Assembly (NCBI RefSeq): GCF_000160755.1
Contig: NZ_GG668579.1
Location: forward strand, 376,255 to 440,254
Reading direction: 5' to 3'
Origin: Proteus mirabilis ATCC 29906
GTDB lineage: Bacteria > Pseudomonadota > Gammaproteobacteria > Enterobacterales > Enterobacteriaceae
DNA: 64,000 bases
In this document: piece after piece, positions 45,285 to 54,700 of the stretch
Position numbering within the stretch: the stretch's first letter is position 1
Layout: each line of letters opens with the position of its first letter
Translations under genes and position numbers: made by a program
The notes under the pieces: model-generated
Told to the model about the DNA's origin: nothing
Databases searched by the model: none
The model's input: the letters and a program-made list of their open reading frames with translations, nothing else

Positions 45285-46391
45285 ATGAATAAGAAATTGA
45301 CGTTAACTTTATCTGCCTCACTATTTTTATTAAGTGCAGGGGCAATGGTTTATGCAACAATGGGATCTGATGAAGATGAAACACAGCCATTTGCTTATCC
45401 ACCAACAAAAGTGGCATTAGCAACCGCGCAATCCGCTGAATTACCCAATACCATGCATGGTGTTGGAGAATTGGAAGCTGCTAGACAAGTCTATTTAGCG
45501 GCAGAAACAAATGGGCGCATCGCCACGATCCACTTTGCATCAGGACAGACCGTCACCGCGGGACAAATCTTAGTAAAATTAAATGATGAGCCAGAGCAAG
45601 CGGAATTATTACGCCTACAAGCACAACTAACTAATGCAGAAAAACTTTATTCAAGAACTCGCCAACTTTATAGTAAAAATGTGGCTGCAGCAGCACAATT
45701 AGATAGTACGTTATCAGAGCGCGATATGATTGTAGCCTCTATCCGTGAAGTGAAAGCGCGCATTGCACAAAAAACCATTAAAGCTCCCTTTGATGGTATT
45801 GTCGGCATAAAACTCGTGCATGAAGGACAGTATCTAAATGCTGGGGAACGTGTTGCCTCATTAGTGGATGCAAGCCACTTAAAACTTAACTTTTCACTCG
45901 ATGAGCAAGTGGCGCCACAGCTTTCAACTCATCAACCTATTAATATTGCAGTTGATGCTTATCCTAATCAAACATTTACCGGCTCACTTAATGCCATAGA
46001 CCCTCTTATTGGCCCTTCTCGCACTGTGCAAGTACAAGCCATTTTACCGAATACCGATAACAAATTAAAAGCGGGCATGTTTGCTCGTGTTCAAGTTACC
46101 TCCCCTACTCGTCATCAGGCATTAACCGTACCAGAGACAGCGGTTACTTATACTGCCTATGGGGATACCGTGTTTGTAGCGCAATCTGACAATCAAAAAA
46201 ACCTTATCGCTAAGCGTGTCTCTGTGAAAGTTGGATTGCGCTACAACGGCCTTATCGAGATCAAAGAAGGCTTAAATCAGGGAGATCAAGTTGTTACCTC
46301 AGGGCAAATCAAACTTAGTGATGGCACCTCAATAGCCCCCATAGAGCAAGATACGTTAACACTGGCCCAATCTACTACTCGTCAACCATAA
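45285..46391 (+). CDS. RND efflux periplasmic adaptor (MexH-like)
   Basis: A 368-residue membrane-fusion protein with an N-terminal signal/anchor (LTLTLSASLFLLSAGAMVYA) and no lipobox. Domains in order: barrel-sandwich (lipoyl) part VGELEAARQVYLAAETNGRIATIHF, a coiled-coil hairpin (LLRLQAQLTNAEKLYSRTRQLY), the second lipoyl half IKAPFDGIVGIKLV, a beta barrel and a membrane-proximal domain (GLRYNGLIEIKEGL). It links the RND pump to an outer-membrane channel, which is not encoded here. Confidence 0.9.
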   Translation: MNKKLTLTLSASLFLLSAGAMVYATMGSDEDETQPFAYPPTKVALATAQSAELPNTMHGVGELEAARQVYLAAETNGRIATIHFASGQTVTAGQILVKLNDEPEQAELLRLQAQLTNAEKLYSRTRQLYSKNVAAAAQLDSTLSERDMIVASIREVKARIAQKTIKAPFDGIVGIKLVHEGQYLNAGERVASLVDASHLKLNFSLDEQVAPQLSTHQPINIAVDAYPNQTFTGSLNAIDPLIGPSRTVQVQAILPNTDNKLKAGMFARVQVTSPTRHQALTVPETAVTYTAYGDTVFVAQSDNQKNLIAKRVSVKVGLRYNGLIEIKEGLNQGDQVVTSGQIKLSDGTSIAPIEQDTLTLAQSTTRQP

Positions 46392-46403
46392 CAGGAGTGT
46401 TTC

Positions 46404-49400
46404 ATGAAATTCACTGATATTTTTGTGCGACGACCTGTTTTAGCGTTAGTAGTTAGCACCTTGATTTTTTTACTGGGCGCATTTGCGTTCAGTAAACTAC
46501 CTATTCGCCAATACCCCATGTTACAAAACTCAACGATTACCATTGCAACAGACTACCCTGGCGCATCGTCTGAACTGATGCAAGGTTTTGTGACTCAGCC
46601 TATTACACAAGCCGTTTCCTCGGTGGAAGGCGTTGATTATATTTCTTCATCTTCAGTACAAGGAAAAAGTTTTGTCACGGTAAGAATGGAGTTAAATCGC
46701 GATCCGACACAAGCATTAACGCAAGTGATGGCCAAGGTCAATCAAGTACGTTATAAATTGCCAGAACAAGCTTATGATCCTGTGATTGAACTTTCTTCTG
46801 GTGAATCAACCGCAGTCGCTTATGTTGGCTTTTCCAGTGAGCAAATTTCTATTCCAGAATTAACTGACTATCTATCTCGTGTGGTTGAACCGATGTTTTC
46901 CTCCATTAATGGGGTCGCCAAAGTACAAGTCTTTGGCGGACAACAACTGGCCATGCGCGTATGGCTAGATACTGATAAATTAGCGGGGCGAAACTTAACT
47001 GCTAGTGATGTCGCTGATGCCATTCGCCGTAATAATTACCAAGCGGCTCCTGGAAAGGTCGAAGGTGAGTTTGTTATTGCGAATGTTTATGTCAATACCG
47101 ATTTAACCAATGTGGAAGAATTTAAAGATATGGTGATCCACAATGATGGCCATAATCTTATACGTCTACGTGATATTGGCACCGTCGAGCTAGGTGCGGC
47201 TGCTACTGAAACCAGTGGCATCATGAATGGCAAAAAAGCCGTCTTCTTAGGCCTATTTCCAACACCAACAGGTAACCCGTTAATCATTGTTGATGGTATT
47301 CGCGAAAACCTTACTGATATAGAAAAAACACTCCCACCAGGTGTAAATGTGGAGCTGGCCTTTGAAACTTCACGTTTTATTAAAGCTTCTATTGATCAGG
47401 TGGTGCAAACATTAATTGAAGCCATTTTAATTGTTATTGCTGTTATTTATCTCTGCTTAGGCTCATTACGTTCTGTAATTATTCCTGTGCTTGCTATCCC
47501 TTTATCTATGTTGGGGGCAGCCGGATTAATGTTGGCATTTGGTTTTAGTATTAATTTGCTTACTTTACTAGCAATGGTTTTAGCCATTGGATTAGTTGTC
47601 GATGATGCGATAGTGGTGGTTGAAAACGTACATCGTCATATTGAAGAGGGATTATCACCAGTGCAGGCCGCATTAGTGGGGGCACGAGAGGTCGCGGGGC
47701 CGGTTATTGCCATGACCATCACTTTAGCCGCCGTTTACGCGCCAATCGGTCTCATGTCAGGATTAACAGGTGCACTGTTTAAAGAATTTGCCATAACGCT
47801 TGCTGGTAGCGTCATTGTATCGGGTATTGTGGCATTAACCTTATCTCCGGTCATGAGCTCATTAATGCTCAAACCGAAAGAAAATGAAGGCAGGATGGCT
47901 AAAATAGCCGAATATACCTTTGATAAATTGGCATATTACTATAGCTATTTGCTTAATTTTTCTTTAACTCATCGCTGGTTAACCGTCGTTTTCGCCTTCG
48001 CCGTGTTTGTTAGCTTGCCGTTTTTATATAGCCAGACAAAACAAGAGTTAGCACCTTTAGAAGATCAAGCGAGCGTTTTAACCGCGGTAAAAGCACCACA
48101 ACATGCAAATCTTGCCTATGCGGAACATTTCAATCAGAAACTTGATGATATTTATATGAGCCTACCAGAAACAGACAGCACATGGATCATCAATGGTACT
48201 GATGGCCCTTCAGCAAGCTTTGGTGGGATTAATTTTGATGGTTGGAAAGGTCGTGATCGTAATGCCAATCAAATTCAGGCAGACCTACAAAATCGTGTTG
48301 CGGATGTTGAAGGAAGCAGTATTTTTGCTTTTCAATTAGCATCATTACCTGGCTCTGTCGGCGGATTACCTGTCCAAATGGTGTTACGTAGCCCATTAGG
48401 TTATCCCGTTTTATTTGACACGATGGAAGAGATCAAACAGCAAGCACGAGAAAGTGGTCTATTTGTCGTAGTGGATAGTGATCTTGATTACAACAACCCT
48501 GTTGTACAGATCACTATTGATCGTGCCAAAGCCAATACCCTTGGTATTCGCATGCAAGATATTGGCGAATCACTATCCTTATTAGTGGGTGAACACTATA
48601 TCAATCGCTTTGGTATGGATGGTCGCTCTTATGATGTGATCCCCCAAAGTATACGTCAACAACGTTTAACTCCGGCAGCACTTGCAGGGCACTATATTCG
48701 TACTCAAGATAACCTGTTAATTCCATTATCAACCGTAGTCAATATTACCACTCAAGTTGAACCCAATAAATTAACGCAATTTAATCAACAAAATGCCGCT
48801 ATATTTCAAGCTATTCCGGCACCGGGTGTCACCATGGGGCAAGCTGTTGCGTTTCTTGAAAATGTGGCAAATTCCTTACCCGCTGGCTTTAGCCATGATT
48901 GGCAATCTGATGCTCGCCAATTTACCCAAGAAGGAAATACCTTAGTCTTTGCGTTTATTGCCGCCCTTATCATTATTTATTTGGTATTAGCCGCACAATA
49001 TGAAAGCTTGGTTGATCCATTGATTATTTTGATTACGGTACCACTCTCAATTTGTGGTGCATTAGTGCCATTAGCTTTAGGTATGGTGACATTAAATATC
49101 TACACTCAAATTGGTTTAGTCACCTTGATAGGACTTATCAGTAAGCACGGTATTTTAATGGTGGAGTTCGCTAATGAATTACAAGTTCATAAAAATCTAA
49201 ATCGACGTGAGGCGATTATTGAAGCAGCAAAAATCCGCTTACGCCCTGTCTTAATGACTACGGCAGCAATGGTTATCGGGCTTATTCCTCTGCTATTTGC
49301 CAGTGGTGCTGGAGCTAATAGTCGCTATGGATTAGGGTTGATTATTGTATCAGGTATGTTAGTTGGCACGCTATTTACGCTGTTTGTATTACCCACAATG

Positions 49401-49481
49401 TACAGCTTCTTAGCTCGAAACCATCAAGTCAGCGCTCAGACTGAGCGTCAAAAACAATTACAGCAAATCAGTGAGCAATAA
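46404..49481 (+). CDS. RND multidrug efflux transporter (MexI-like)
   Basis: A 1025-residue RND pump of typical length. It has twelve predicted membrane helices: the first after FVRRPVLALVVSTLIFLLG, then the helix 2-6 block with the proton-relay residues in GLVVDDAIVVVENV, and helices 7-12 after the second periplasmic loop. Order and SoxR control suggest MexI. It should expel redox-active or toxic organic compounds through a TolC-type channel encoded elsewhere. The start is 12 bases after the adaptor gene. Confidence 0.93.
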   Translation: MKFTDIFVRRPVLALVVSTLIFLLGAFAFSKLPIRQYPMLQNSTITIATDYPGASSELMQGFVTQPITQAVSSVEGVDYISSSSVQGKSFVTVRMELNRDPTQALTQVMAKVNQVRYKLPEQAYDPVIELSSGESTAVAYVGFSSEQISIPELTDYLSRVVEPMFSSINGVAKVQVFGGQQLAMRVWLDTDKLAGRNLTASDVADAIRRNNYQAAPGKVEGEFVIANVYVNTDLTNVEEFKDMVIHNDGHNLIRLRDIGTVELGAAATETSGIMNGKKAVFLGLFPTPTGNPLIIVDGIRENLTDIEKTLPPGVNVELAFETSRFIKASIDQVVQTLIEAILIVIAVIYLCLGSLRSVIIPVLAIPLSMLGAAGLMLAFGFSINLLTLLAMVLAIGLVVDDAIVVVENVHRHIEEGLSPVQAALVGAREVAGPVIAMTITLAAVYAPIGLMSGLTGALFKEFAITLAGSVIVSGIVALTLSPVMSSLMLKPKENEGRMAKIAEYTFDKLAYYYSYLLNFSLTHRWLTVVFAFAVFVSLPFLYSQTKQELAPLEDQASVLTAVKAPQHANLAYAEHFNQKLDDIYMSLPETDSTWIINGTDGPSASFGGINFDGWKGRDRNANQIQADLQNRVADVEGSSIFAFQLASLPGSVGGLPVQMVLRSPLGYPVLFDTMEEIKQQARESGLFVVVDSDLDYNNPVVQITIDRAKANTLGIRMQDIGESLSLLVGEHYINRFGMDGRSYDVIPQSIRQQRLTPAALAGHYIRTQDNLLIPLSTVVNITTQVEPNKLTQFNQQNAAIFQAIPAPGVTMGQAVAFLENVANSLPAGFSHDWQSDARQFTQEGNTLVFAFIAALIIIYLVLAAQYESLVDPLIILITVPLSICGALVPLALGMVTLNIYTQIGLVTLIGLISKHGILMVEFANELQVHKNLNRREAIIEAAKIRLRPVLMTTAAMVIGLIPLLFASGAGANSRYGLGLIIVSGMLVGTLFTLFVLPTMYSFLARNHQVSAQTERQKQLQQISEQ

Positions 49482-49507
49482 AAATAACAAGCGCTAATGT
49501 CGTAAAC

Positions 49508-49545
49508 CCATCCCCATTGTAAATACAATGGGGATGGTTATAGTT
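49508..49545. terminator. Terminator after the RND pump gene
   Basis: A 14-base stem, CCATCCCCATTGTA with TACAATGGGGATGG (49508-49521, 49524-49537), followed by TTATAGTTATTTTTT on the plus strand. It also faces the end of the convergent phosphatase gene. Confidence 0.9.
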
Positions 49546-49561
49546 ATTTTTTGAATAAATA

Positions 49562-50692
49562 TTATTTTATTTCAATATTATCATTGACTAAAGGAATGTT
49601 ATGATTTATTGCAAACTTAATCAGCTCATCAACTTGTGATTTCCTTTTAAGTACCTCCCTACTGCGATTTTCCCTTAAATGAACGAGAATACTTTCTAAG
49701 CTTTTTGTTTTTGTATTTCCTGCCTCTATCATTTTCATCATTTCCATTAAAGCAATAAACTCCCCTGTTCTTCCTAATCCCGCAAGACAATGGACAGCTA
49801 TATTTTCTTTTGTTGGGTTTATTGTTAATTCTTTGCCAATCAAATCAATTGTATTTTTTAATTTTGTCGCATCTATTGCTGTATGATCTCTCCAATTATA
49901 AATATGCACAAATTTTATATTTTTCTTTTCATCACAACCTTTTTTAGTTAATTTATTAATATATACTTTGCAATCTAAACTTCTTTCATTTAGTAAAACT
50001 TCATTATCTCCATTTTTATTTTCTATAAATTTCCCATTTTTACCTTTTATTTTAAAACGACTGAAATCCCACTTATTAAAGTGGCGAGATTCTATATTAT
50101 CTGAATAAAAATCCTCTCTAAAGTATTTAAACCCTTTCTGCTTAGAATTGCTTTTATCATATTCACTATCAGGTTTTGAGAAGTCCCATTTAATATCCTT
50201 ATTCGAGGCTAAAACATAAACTGTCTTTATATCATTATCAAATAACATATTAAAATAATGTTTTAAACTCTCTTTATCATTAAGAGGATATTGGCTTGCA
50301 ATAGTCGTATAAGGAGAGTTCTTAACACTCACATTATTAGTAGGTAATAATACCCCATTAGATTCTATTAAAGTTTTTTTACAATATCGTACTCTATATC
50401 TAGAATTAGGTACACATTGATAATTATTTTCATCATATTGAGGTGAGTTTTCATTATAATATAATTTGTTAAGAACTTCTGTAGATACTAATCTTTGGAT
50501 ATTATTTACATTATTGATATTTTGTCGCATACAGAGAACAGGTGCTTTTTTTTCAGATAAAATTTCTGTATACCATATAGTACTAGTATTCTTAACACTA
50601 CTGAAATTAGGATTTCCCGTGGGATCTTTTATTCCTAAAAAATTTCTTATGCTATTAATTTTTGCACTTACATTAGGTATTATTCTTATCAT
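49562..50692 (-). CDS. YopH/SptP-like protein tyrosine phosphatase, candidate T3SS effector
   Basis: A 376-residue AT-rich gene. The C-terminal 250 residues are a YopH-type tyrosine phosphatase domain: IASQYPLNDKESLKHYFNMLFDNDIKTVYVLAS, the general-acid loop NWRDHTA (W267, D269; YopH has WPD), the signature HCLAGLGRTGEF with C302 and R308, the Q353 segment and the closing helix VDELIKFAINHNIPLV. All catalytic residues are present. The N-terminal 125 residues match nothing I know and may carry a secretion/chaperone-binding region. No signal peptide. GGGTGAT precedes the ATG. Such domains in bacteria with a T3SS are usually injected effectors; neighbouring InvB could be its chaperone. Effector status is inference. 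Confidence 0.82.
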   Translation of the reverse strand: MIRIIPNVSAKINSIRNFLGIKDPTGNPNFSSVKNTSTIWYTEILSEKKAPVLCMRQNINNVNNIQRLVSTEVLNKLYYNENSPQYDENNYQCVPNSRYRVRYCKKTLIESNGVLLPTNNVSVKNSPYTTIASQYPLNDKESLKHYFNMLFDNDIKTVYVLASNKDIKWDFSKPDSEYDKSNSKQKGFKYFREDFYSDNIESRHFNKWDFSRFKIKGKNGKFIENKNGDNEVLLNERSLDCKVYINKLTKKGCDEKKNIKFVHIYNWRDHTAIDATKLKNTIDLIGKELTINPTKENIAVHCLAGLGRTGEFIALMEMMKMIEAGNTKTKSLESILVHLRENRSREVLKRKSQVDELIKFAINHNIPLVNDNIEIK

Positions 50693-50898
50693 ATATCACC
50701 CTTTTATAAATTAGTTTTACATAACAGTCTCCTAACTTTATATTGATAAAAAATTTAAAATATAAAAAAAACATCTTTTATCAATCATGTTCATTTTAAG
50801 AAATAAATATAAGTGAATATAAAAATGCCAATATTGTTGAATAACATATCGGCATTTAAAATTAAAAGAAAATTTAGTCTCTTGTTTATAAACTTATC

Positions 50899-51225
50899 TT
50901 ACATCGTTGAAAAGGTATTCATAATTATCCCACCAGAGATAATCAATGCCATTGAGAATATAGCGGGTAGATCGGGTTTTTGTTTATATAAAATCATGGC
51001 AACTAATGTTACCCCAACAATACCAAATCCACACCACAAGGAATATGCCACACCAACAGGGATATAGCCCATTGCACGTGTTAAGGCGAAATAGCAAATA
51101 CAGTAAGCGGCAATCACTAAAACAGAGGGGGCTAATTTACTAAAGCCATTGGTCTTTTTAATCATTGAGGTGCCTGTGATTTCAGAACCAATAGACAGCG
51201 CCAGCCATAAGAATCCGGTAAACAT
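50899..51225 (-). CDS. Small multidrug resistance (SMR) transporter, second of a pair
   Basis: A 108-residue protein with four hydrophobic helices. The SMR signature is present: the membrane glutamate in ALSIGSEITGTSMIKKTNGF and the YFALTRAMGYIPVGVAYSLWCGFGIVGVTL block. It is the last gene of the cut locus, 90 bases after a second SMR gene. Paired SMR genes usually form heterodimers. In choline microcompartment loci they may move quaternary or tertiary amines such as choline or trimethylamine; the direction is unknown. Confidence 0.9.
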   Translation of the reverse strand: MFTGFLWLALSIGSEITGTSMIKKTNGFSKLAPSVLVIAAYCICYFALTRAMGYIPVGVAYSLWCGFGIVGVTLVAMILYKQKPDLPAIFSMALIISGGIIMNTFSTM

Positions 51226-51315
51226 AATGGTTATCCTTATTTATTTTAATAAAGTACTTATTTATTAAAAAATAGTTTTATTAAATATAGATTATTAAGA
51301 AATAGATTTATTTAT

Positions 51316-51723
51316 TCACTGACGAGCAGTGTGTTTTATATTCGATAACTCCGTCGTTTCTTCTGGCTCTTCTTCGGAACCCATTTTCGAAAACAGATTC
51401 ATAATGACGATCCCGCTGGCAATAACTGCCATACCAATAATAGCAGCCGTATCAGGATGTTGACCGTAAAATGCCATACCTAAAGTAGATACAACTAAGA
51501 TACCGGTTCCGGACCAGGTGGCATAAGCTAAGCCTACTGGAATATTTTTAACTGCACGAGATAATGAATAATAACAAACAATATAAAGAACAATAATTAA
51601 TCCTAATAATAATGTCTTTGTTATTCCTTCACTATTATCAAACATTTTTAAGGTCGAGGTTGCTGAGGTTTCTGAAATAATAACCGCCAGCATCCAAAGC
51701 CATGACTTTGCTTTTGGGGACAT
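51316..51723 (-). CDS. Small multidrug resistance (SMR) transporter with acidic tail
   Basis: A 135-residue SMR protein: ALAVIISETSATSTLKMFDNSEG with the conserved glutamate, YYSLSRAVKNIPVGLAYATWSGTGILVVSTLG, and a fourth helix. The C-terminus has about 20 extra residues rich in Glu (GSEEEPEETTELSN), not usual in EmrE. Partner of the next SMR gene. It lies 34 bases after the flavoprotein-like gene within the cut locus. Confidence 0.88.
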   Translation of the reverse strand: MSPKAKSWLWMLAVIISETSATSTLKMFDNSEGITKTLLLGLIIVLYIVCYYSLSRAVKNIPVGLAYATWSGTGILVVSTLGMAFYGQHPDTAAIIGMAVIASGIVIMNLFSKMGSEEEPEETTELSNIKHTARQ

Positions 51724-51757
51724 AATAAGACTCCTAAATTTTTAGATATGGTATATT

Positions 51758-52462
51758 TTAATCTTTCAAACTTTTTAAATATTCAATAGCAGAATCGGTT
51801 AATTTATCTTGTGATAATTGGTATTTTTCAGGGTTACTCATTACTTGTTTCAAAGTAATATAGCGATTATTATTCAGTTGTTTTGTTTCCGTTTTATTAA
51901 TAAATTTTAACTTGTGATCAAAAGCATTCTTTTTTAAGTTATCTTCAACTTCATTTATTGAGCAAAAAGTAATACCCATTGATATTAATCGTTCAATATT
52001 CTGTTTTAGCACTAAGTTATAGTGTTCATTTTGGTTTAAACCTAAAATTTCATTAATTTCACTGTTTGGCTGACAAAAGTAAGGTAATGCAATAATAGGA
52101 ATATTTTTAGCCAATGCGGAATGAATAAGTGTTCCTTCTTCACTAATCATTAACCCATTAATAATTTCCCCCACCAGCTTTTTGTCAAAATAGGGAATAA
52201 ATAATGCCTGATAAGCAGATAACCTATGGGGATCAAACTCATCGGCTTTAGTGATATCCCCTACATGGTACCACTGCGATAAATCATGGCATTGCTGTGC
52301 CTGTGTGGTAACAAAAATAGAAGCCCGTACAGTGGAAAAATGGCTAATGCGTTGATAGATTTCATCACGATATCCCGGCGCCGGTGTTAAAACTAACAAC
52401 ACCGGCTTTTTTATACGCTTTTCTATTTCTGCAACAATCCGTTCAATTAATTGATTGTCCAT
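51758..52462 (-). CDS. Microcompartment-associated flavoprotein-like protein
   Basis: A 234-residue soluble protein. PVLLVLTPAPGYRDEI at the N-terminus and GLMISEEGTLIHSALAKNIPIIALPYF in the middle suggest a Rossmann-like flavoprotein (Dfp/phosphopantothenoylcysteine decarboxylase type) as found in several ethanolamine/choline microcompartment loci. The last 40 residues (YITLKQVMSNPEKYQLSQDKLTDSAIEYLKS) are helical and could be a targeting tail. It is 17 bases after the PduL gene. Function is unknown; it may help reactivate or maintain cofactors. Confidence 0.55.
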   Translation of the reverse strand: MDNQLIERIVAEIEKRIKKPVLLVLTPAPGYRDEIYQRISHFSTVRASIFVTTQAQQCHDLSQWYHVGDITKADEFDPHRLSAYQALFIPYFDKKLVGEIINGLMISEEGTLIHSALAKNIPIIALPYFCQPNSEINEILGLNQNEHYNLVLKQNIERLISMGITFCSINEVEDNLKKNAFDHKLKFINKTETKQLNNNRYITLKQVMSNPEKYQLSQDKLTDSAIEYLKSLKD

Positions 52463-52479
52463 TACCTCACCTCATTGTC

Positions 52480-53124
52480 TTAGCTGACAATAAACACGCT
52501 GTCGTTATTTCTAACTCCTGCCGCATTTGCCTCATCGGTATCAATATGAAATTCCAATGCAAATTTATCACTGACGCGCACAATCACTTCATCAAAAATC
52601 AGGCTACGTTCACCCTCTGTTTTTACATGCACTTTCTGACCATTGGTCACATTTAACGCTCTAGCATCAATATTATTCATATGAATATGACGCTGAGCAC
52701 AAATGACTTGCTGTTTTAATTCCACATATCCCGCAGGCCCCATTAAAACCGCATTACCGGAGCCTGCCAAATCACCGGAACTACGCACGGGTGCCTTTAT
52801 ACCTAATGCAAAACAATCTGCTTTTGAAATTTCTAATTGGCTTTGTGGACGAACCGGCCCTAAAACACGAACTTTACTGATAGAGCCTTTAGGCCCGACT
52901 ACCATCACACACTCTTTGGCGGCAAATTGTCCCGGTTGTTTTAGATCTTTAAACGGGGTGATCTGATAGCCGTGACCAAATAACGCATCTACATCTTGTT
53001 GTGAAAGATGTACATGCCGATTAGAAATACCAACAGGAATAGCGATCCCTTGATTTATGCCCATTCCCACATTGGGGATATTTAAACGAGTGAGAATTTT
53101 TCCCATTAGTTGTTGATTAATCAT
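52480..53124 (-). CDS. pduL: Phosphate propanoyl/acetyltransferase PduL type
   Basis: A 214-residue PduL (PF06130 type): two related halves with the metal-binding histidines in ISNRHVHLSQQDVDALFG and CAQRHIHMNN. An N-terminal extension of about 30 residues (MINQQLMGKILTRLNIPNVGM) looks like an amphipathic encapsulation peptide. It turns acetyl-CoA into acetyl-phosphate inside the compartment, recycling CoA. It overlaps the tailed BMC shell gene by one base. Confidence 0.93.
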   Translation of the reverse strand: MINQQLMGKILTRLNIPNVGMGINQGIAIPVGISNRHVHLSQQDVDALFGHGYQITPFKDLKQPGQFAAKECVMVVGPKGSISKVRVLGPVRPQSQLEISKADCFALGIKAPVRSSGDLAGSGNAVLMGPAGYVELKQQVICAQRHIHMNNIDARALNVTNGQKVHVKTEGERSLIFDEVIVRVSDKFALEFHIDTDEANAAGVRNNDSVFIVS

Positions 53125-53630
53125 TATTTTTTACCTTTACGGCTTTCAGGTTTACTCTCTTTTTTACTGCTTGGTGCTTTATCTGCTGTCATTGCTTTAG
53201 TTTCAGGGGCACTATTTTGAGCCAGTCTATCTGCAACTTCTTTTGTCGCGTCACTATCTCCACTTTCGTGCTTCATGACAGTTTCAACCCTGTTTTCAGC
53301 CAGCGTTTTGAGTGCATTCTGTTGTGTTTCTTCACTAATAACAGCGCTTTTTTTCTTACCTTTTATTGTCAGCAATTTGGTGATAACACTTGGCTCTGGT
53401 CTTGCTATGACGAGTGATCCGATAACCAACTCTTTTTGGCTCACCACATCTACACCATGCTCAACCGCTGTTTTTACCGCACTGATCTCACCTTGAAAAC
53501 AGACAGAAACTAACCCTGATCCAATTTTTCTATAACCGATAATTTCAACACTGGCAGCTTTACAAGCCGCATCAGCAGCTTGGATCGCAGCGGTTAATCC
53601 GCGTGTTTCAATCACACCTAAACTGTTCAT
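53124..53630 (-). CDS. BMC-H shell protein with Lys/Glu-rich C-terminal tail
   Basis: A 168-residue protein. Residues 1-90 are a BMC domain (SLGVIETRGLTAAIQAADAACKAASVEIIGYRKIGSGLVSVCFQGEISAVKTAVEHG). The next 75 residues are low-complexity and charged (GKKKSAVISEE to KKESKPESRKGKK), presumably disordered and reaching inside or outside the shell. Its pore loop differs from the three tandem shell paralogues. It lies 16 bases after cutD. Confidence 0.9.
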   Translation of the reverse strand: MNSLGVIETRGLTAAIQAADAACKAASVEIIGYRKIGSGLVSVCFQGEISAVKTAVEHGVDVVSQKELVIGSLVIARPEPSVITKLLTIKGKKKSAVISEETQQNALKTLAENRVETVMKHESGDSDATKEVADRLAQNSAPETKAMTADKAPSSKKESKPESRKGKK

Positions 53631-53646
53631 CTTTCTCTCCTACTGA

Positions 53647-54597
53647 TTAGTGGCGGACAAGACGGATCTCAAAATCAAATTGTTTAAAGAAGGCTTCTAA
53701 GCGATCGAGCTCTTCTGGCGTATATCCCGGATCGTTTTTAATGGGGTAGATCATCTCCAATTTTTGGTATTTATTACGGCCAAATTGGTGATAAGGTAGA
53801 ATATCGATGCGCTGAAGATTACCGCGTTTTGACAACGCCATGGCGTAGTTAATCGCACCAGTAATCGCATCATAAGAGTCGTTATAACCTCGCACTAAAG
53901 GCATACGGATAACCACATTTGCACCGAGATCCATCAAACGCTCTAAATTACGGCGGACATTCTCATTACCAATGCCAAATAATGCTTTATGCTGAGTAGT
54001 ATCAATGTGTTTGATATCAATTAGAAACTGATCAACGACTTGCGCTAATTTTTCATAATTAGCCACATTAGTGGTTGCTTGTGTTTCCACCGCGGTATTG
54101 ATCATCATCTTTTTACATTCACGTAGCAGAGCTACAGCAAAATCCGTTTGTAAACTCATTTCGCCGCCACCGATTGTGACACCACCGCCGGAAGAGATAT
54201 AGAAGTCGTAATCTTGCATGATAATGTCCATCAATTCAGATACAGAGACATCTTTACCCATAATATCCAGTGCATCAGAAAGACACACTTCTTCACATTG
54301 ACGGCATCCAATACAATCAACGGCACGATCAACGCGATGAACTTGCTGCCCTTGCTCATTGGTTGTCATGTAATGCACACCTGCCGGACACACATCAACA
54401 CATTTACCGCAATCCACGCATTTATCGCGAGAGTACATCACCTGAAATTCACTGCTAAGACCTTCTGGGTTTGAACACCAAGGGCAGCGGATATTACAGC
54501 CTTTTAAGAAAACCAGAGTACGAATACCATCACCATCATAAATAGAGTATTTTTGGATATTAAATATCCGCCCTCTTATTTCTGCTGCCGTCTCCAT
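53647..54597 (-). CDS. cutD: CutD, glycyl radical activating enzyme for choline lyase
   Basis: A 316-residue radical SAM enzyme. The SAM cluster motif CNIRCPWC gives C34, C38 and C41. It is followed by a ferredoxin insert with two more clusters (CVDCGKCVDVC from C60, then CIGCRQCEEVC), the form found in GRE activases of the CutD/HpdA/PflA2 type. It draws a hydrogen from G1117 of CutC. It is about 100 bases after cutC, with some space for a separate ribosome site (GGAGGC). Confidence 0.95.
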   Translation of the reverse strand: METAAEIRGRIFNIQKYSIYDGDGIRTLVFLKGCNIRCPWCSNPEGLSSEFQVMYSRDKCVDCGKCVDVCPAGVHYMTTNEQGQQVHRVDRAVDCIGCRQCEEVCLSDALDIMGKDVSVSELMDIIMQDYDFYISSGGGVTIGGGEMSLQTDFAVALLRECKKMMINTAVETQATTNVANYEKLAQVVDQFLIDIKHIDTTQHKALFGIGNENVRRNLERLMDLGANVVIRMPLVRGYNDSYDAITGAINYAMALSKRGNLQRIDILPYHQFGRNKYQKLEMIYPIKNDPGYTPEELDRLEAFFKQFDFEIRLVRH

Positions 54598-54700
54598 CTT
54601 TACGCCTCCAAATCTGCATCAAACATCCTTGTTCGATAAATTTACATCTTGTCTTGTCGCGATTAATAGGGAGGACTCTTAGCCCTCCTTAGGTCTATGA

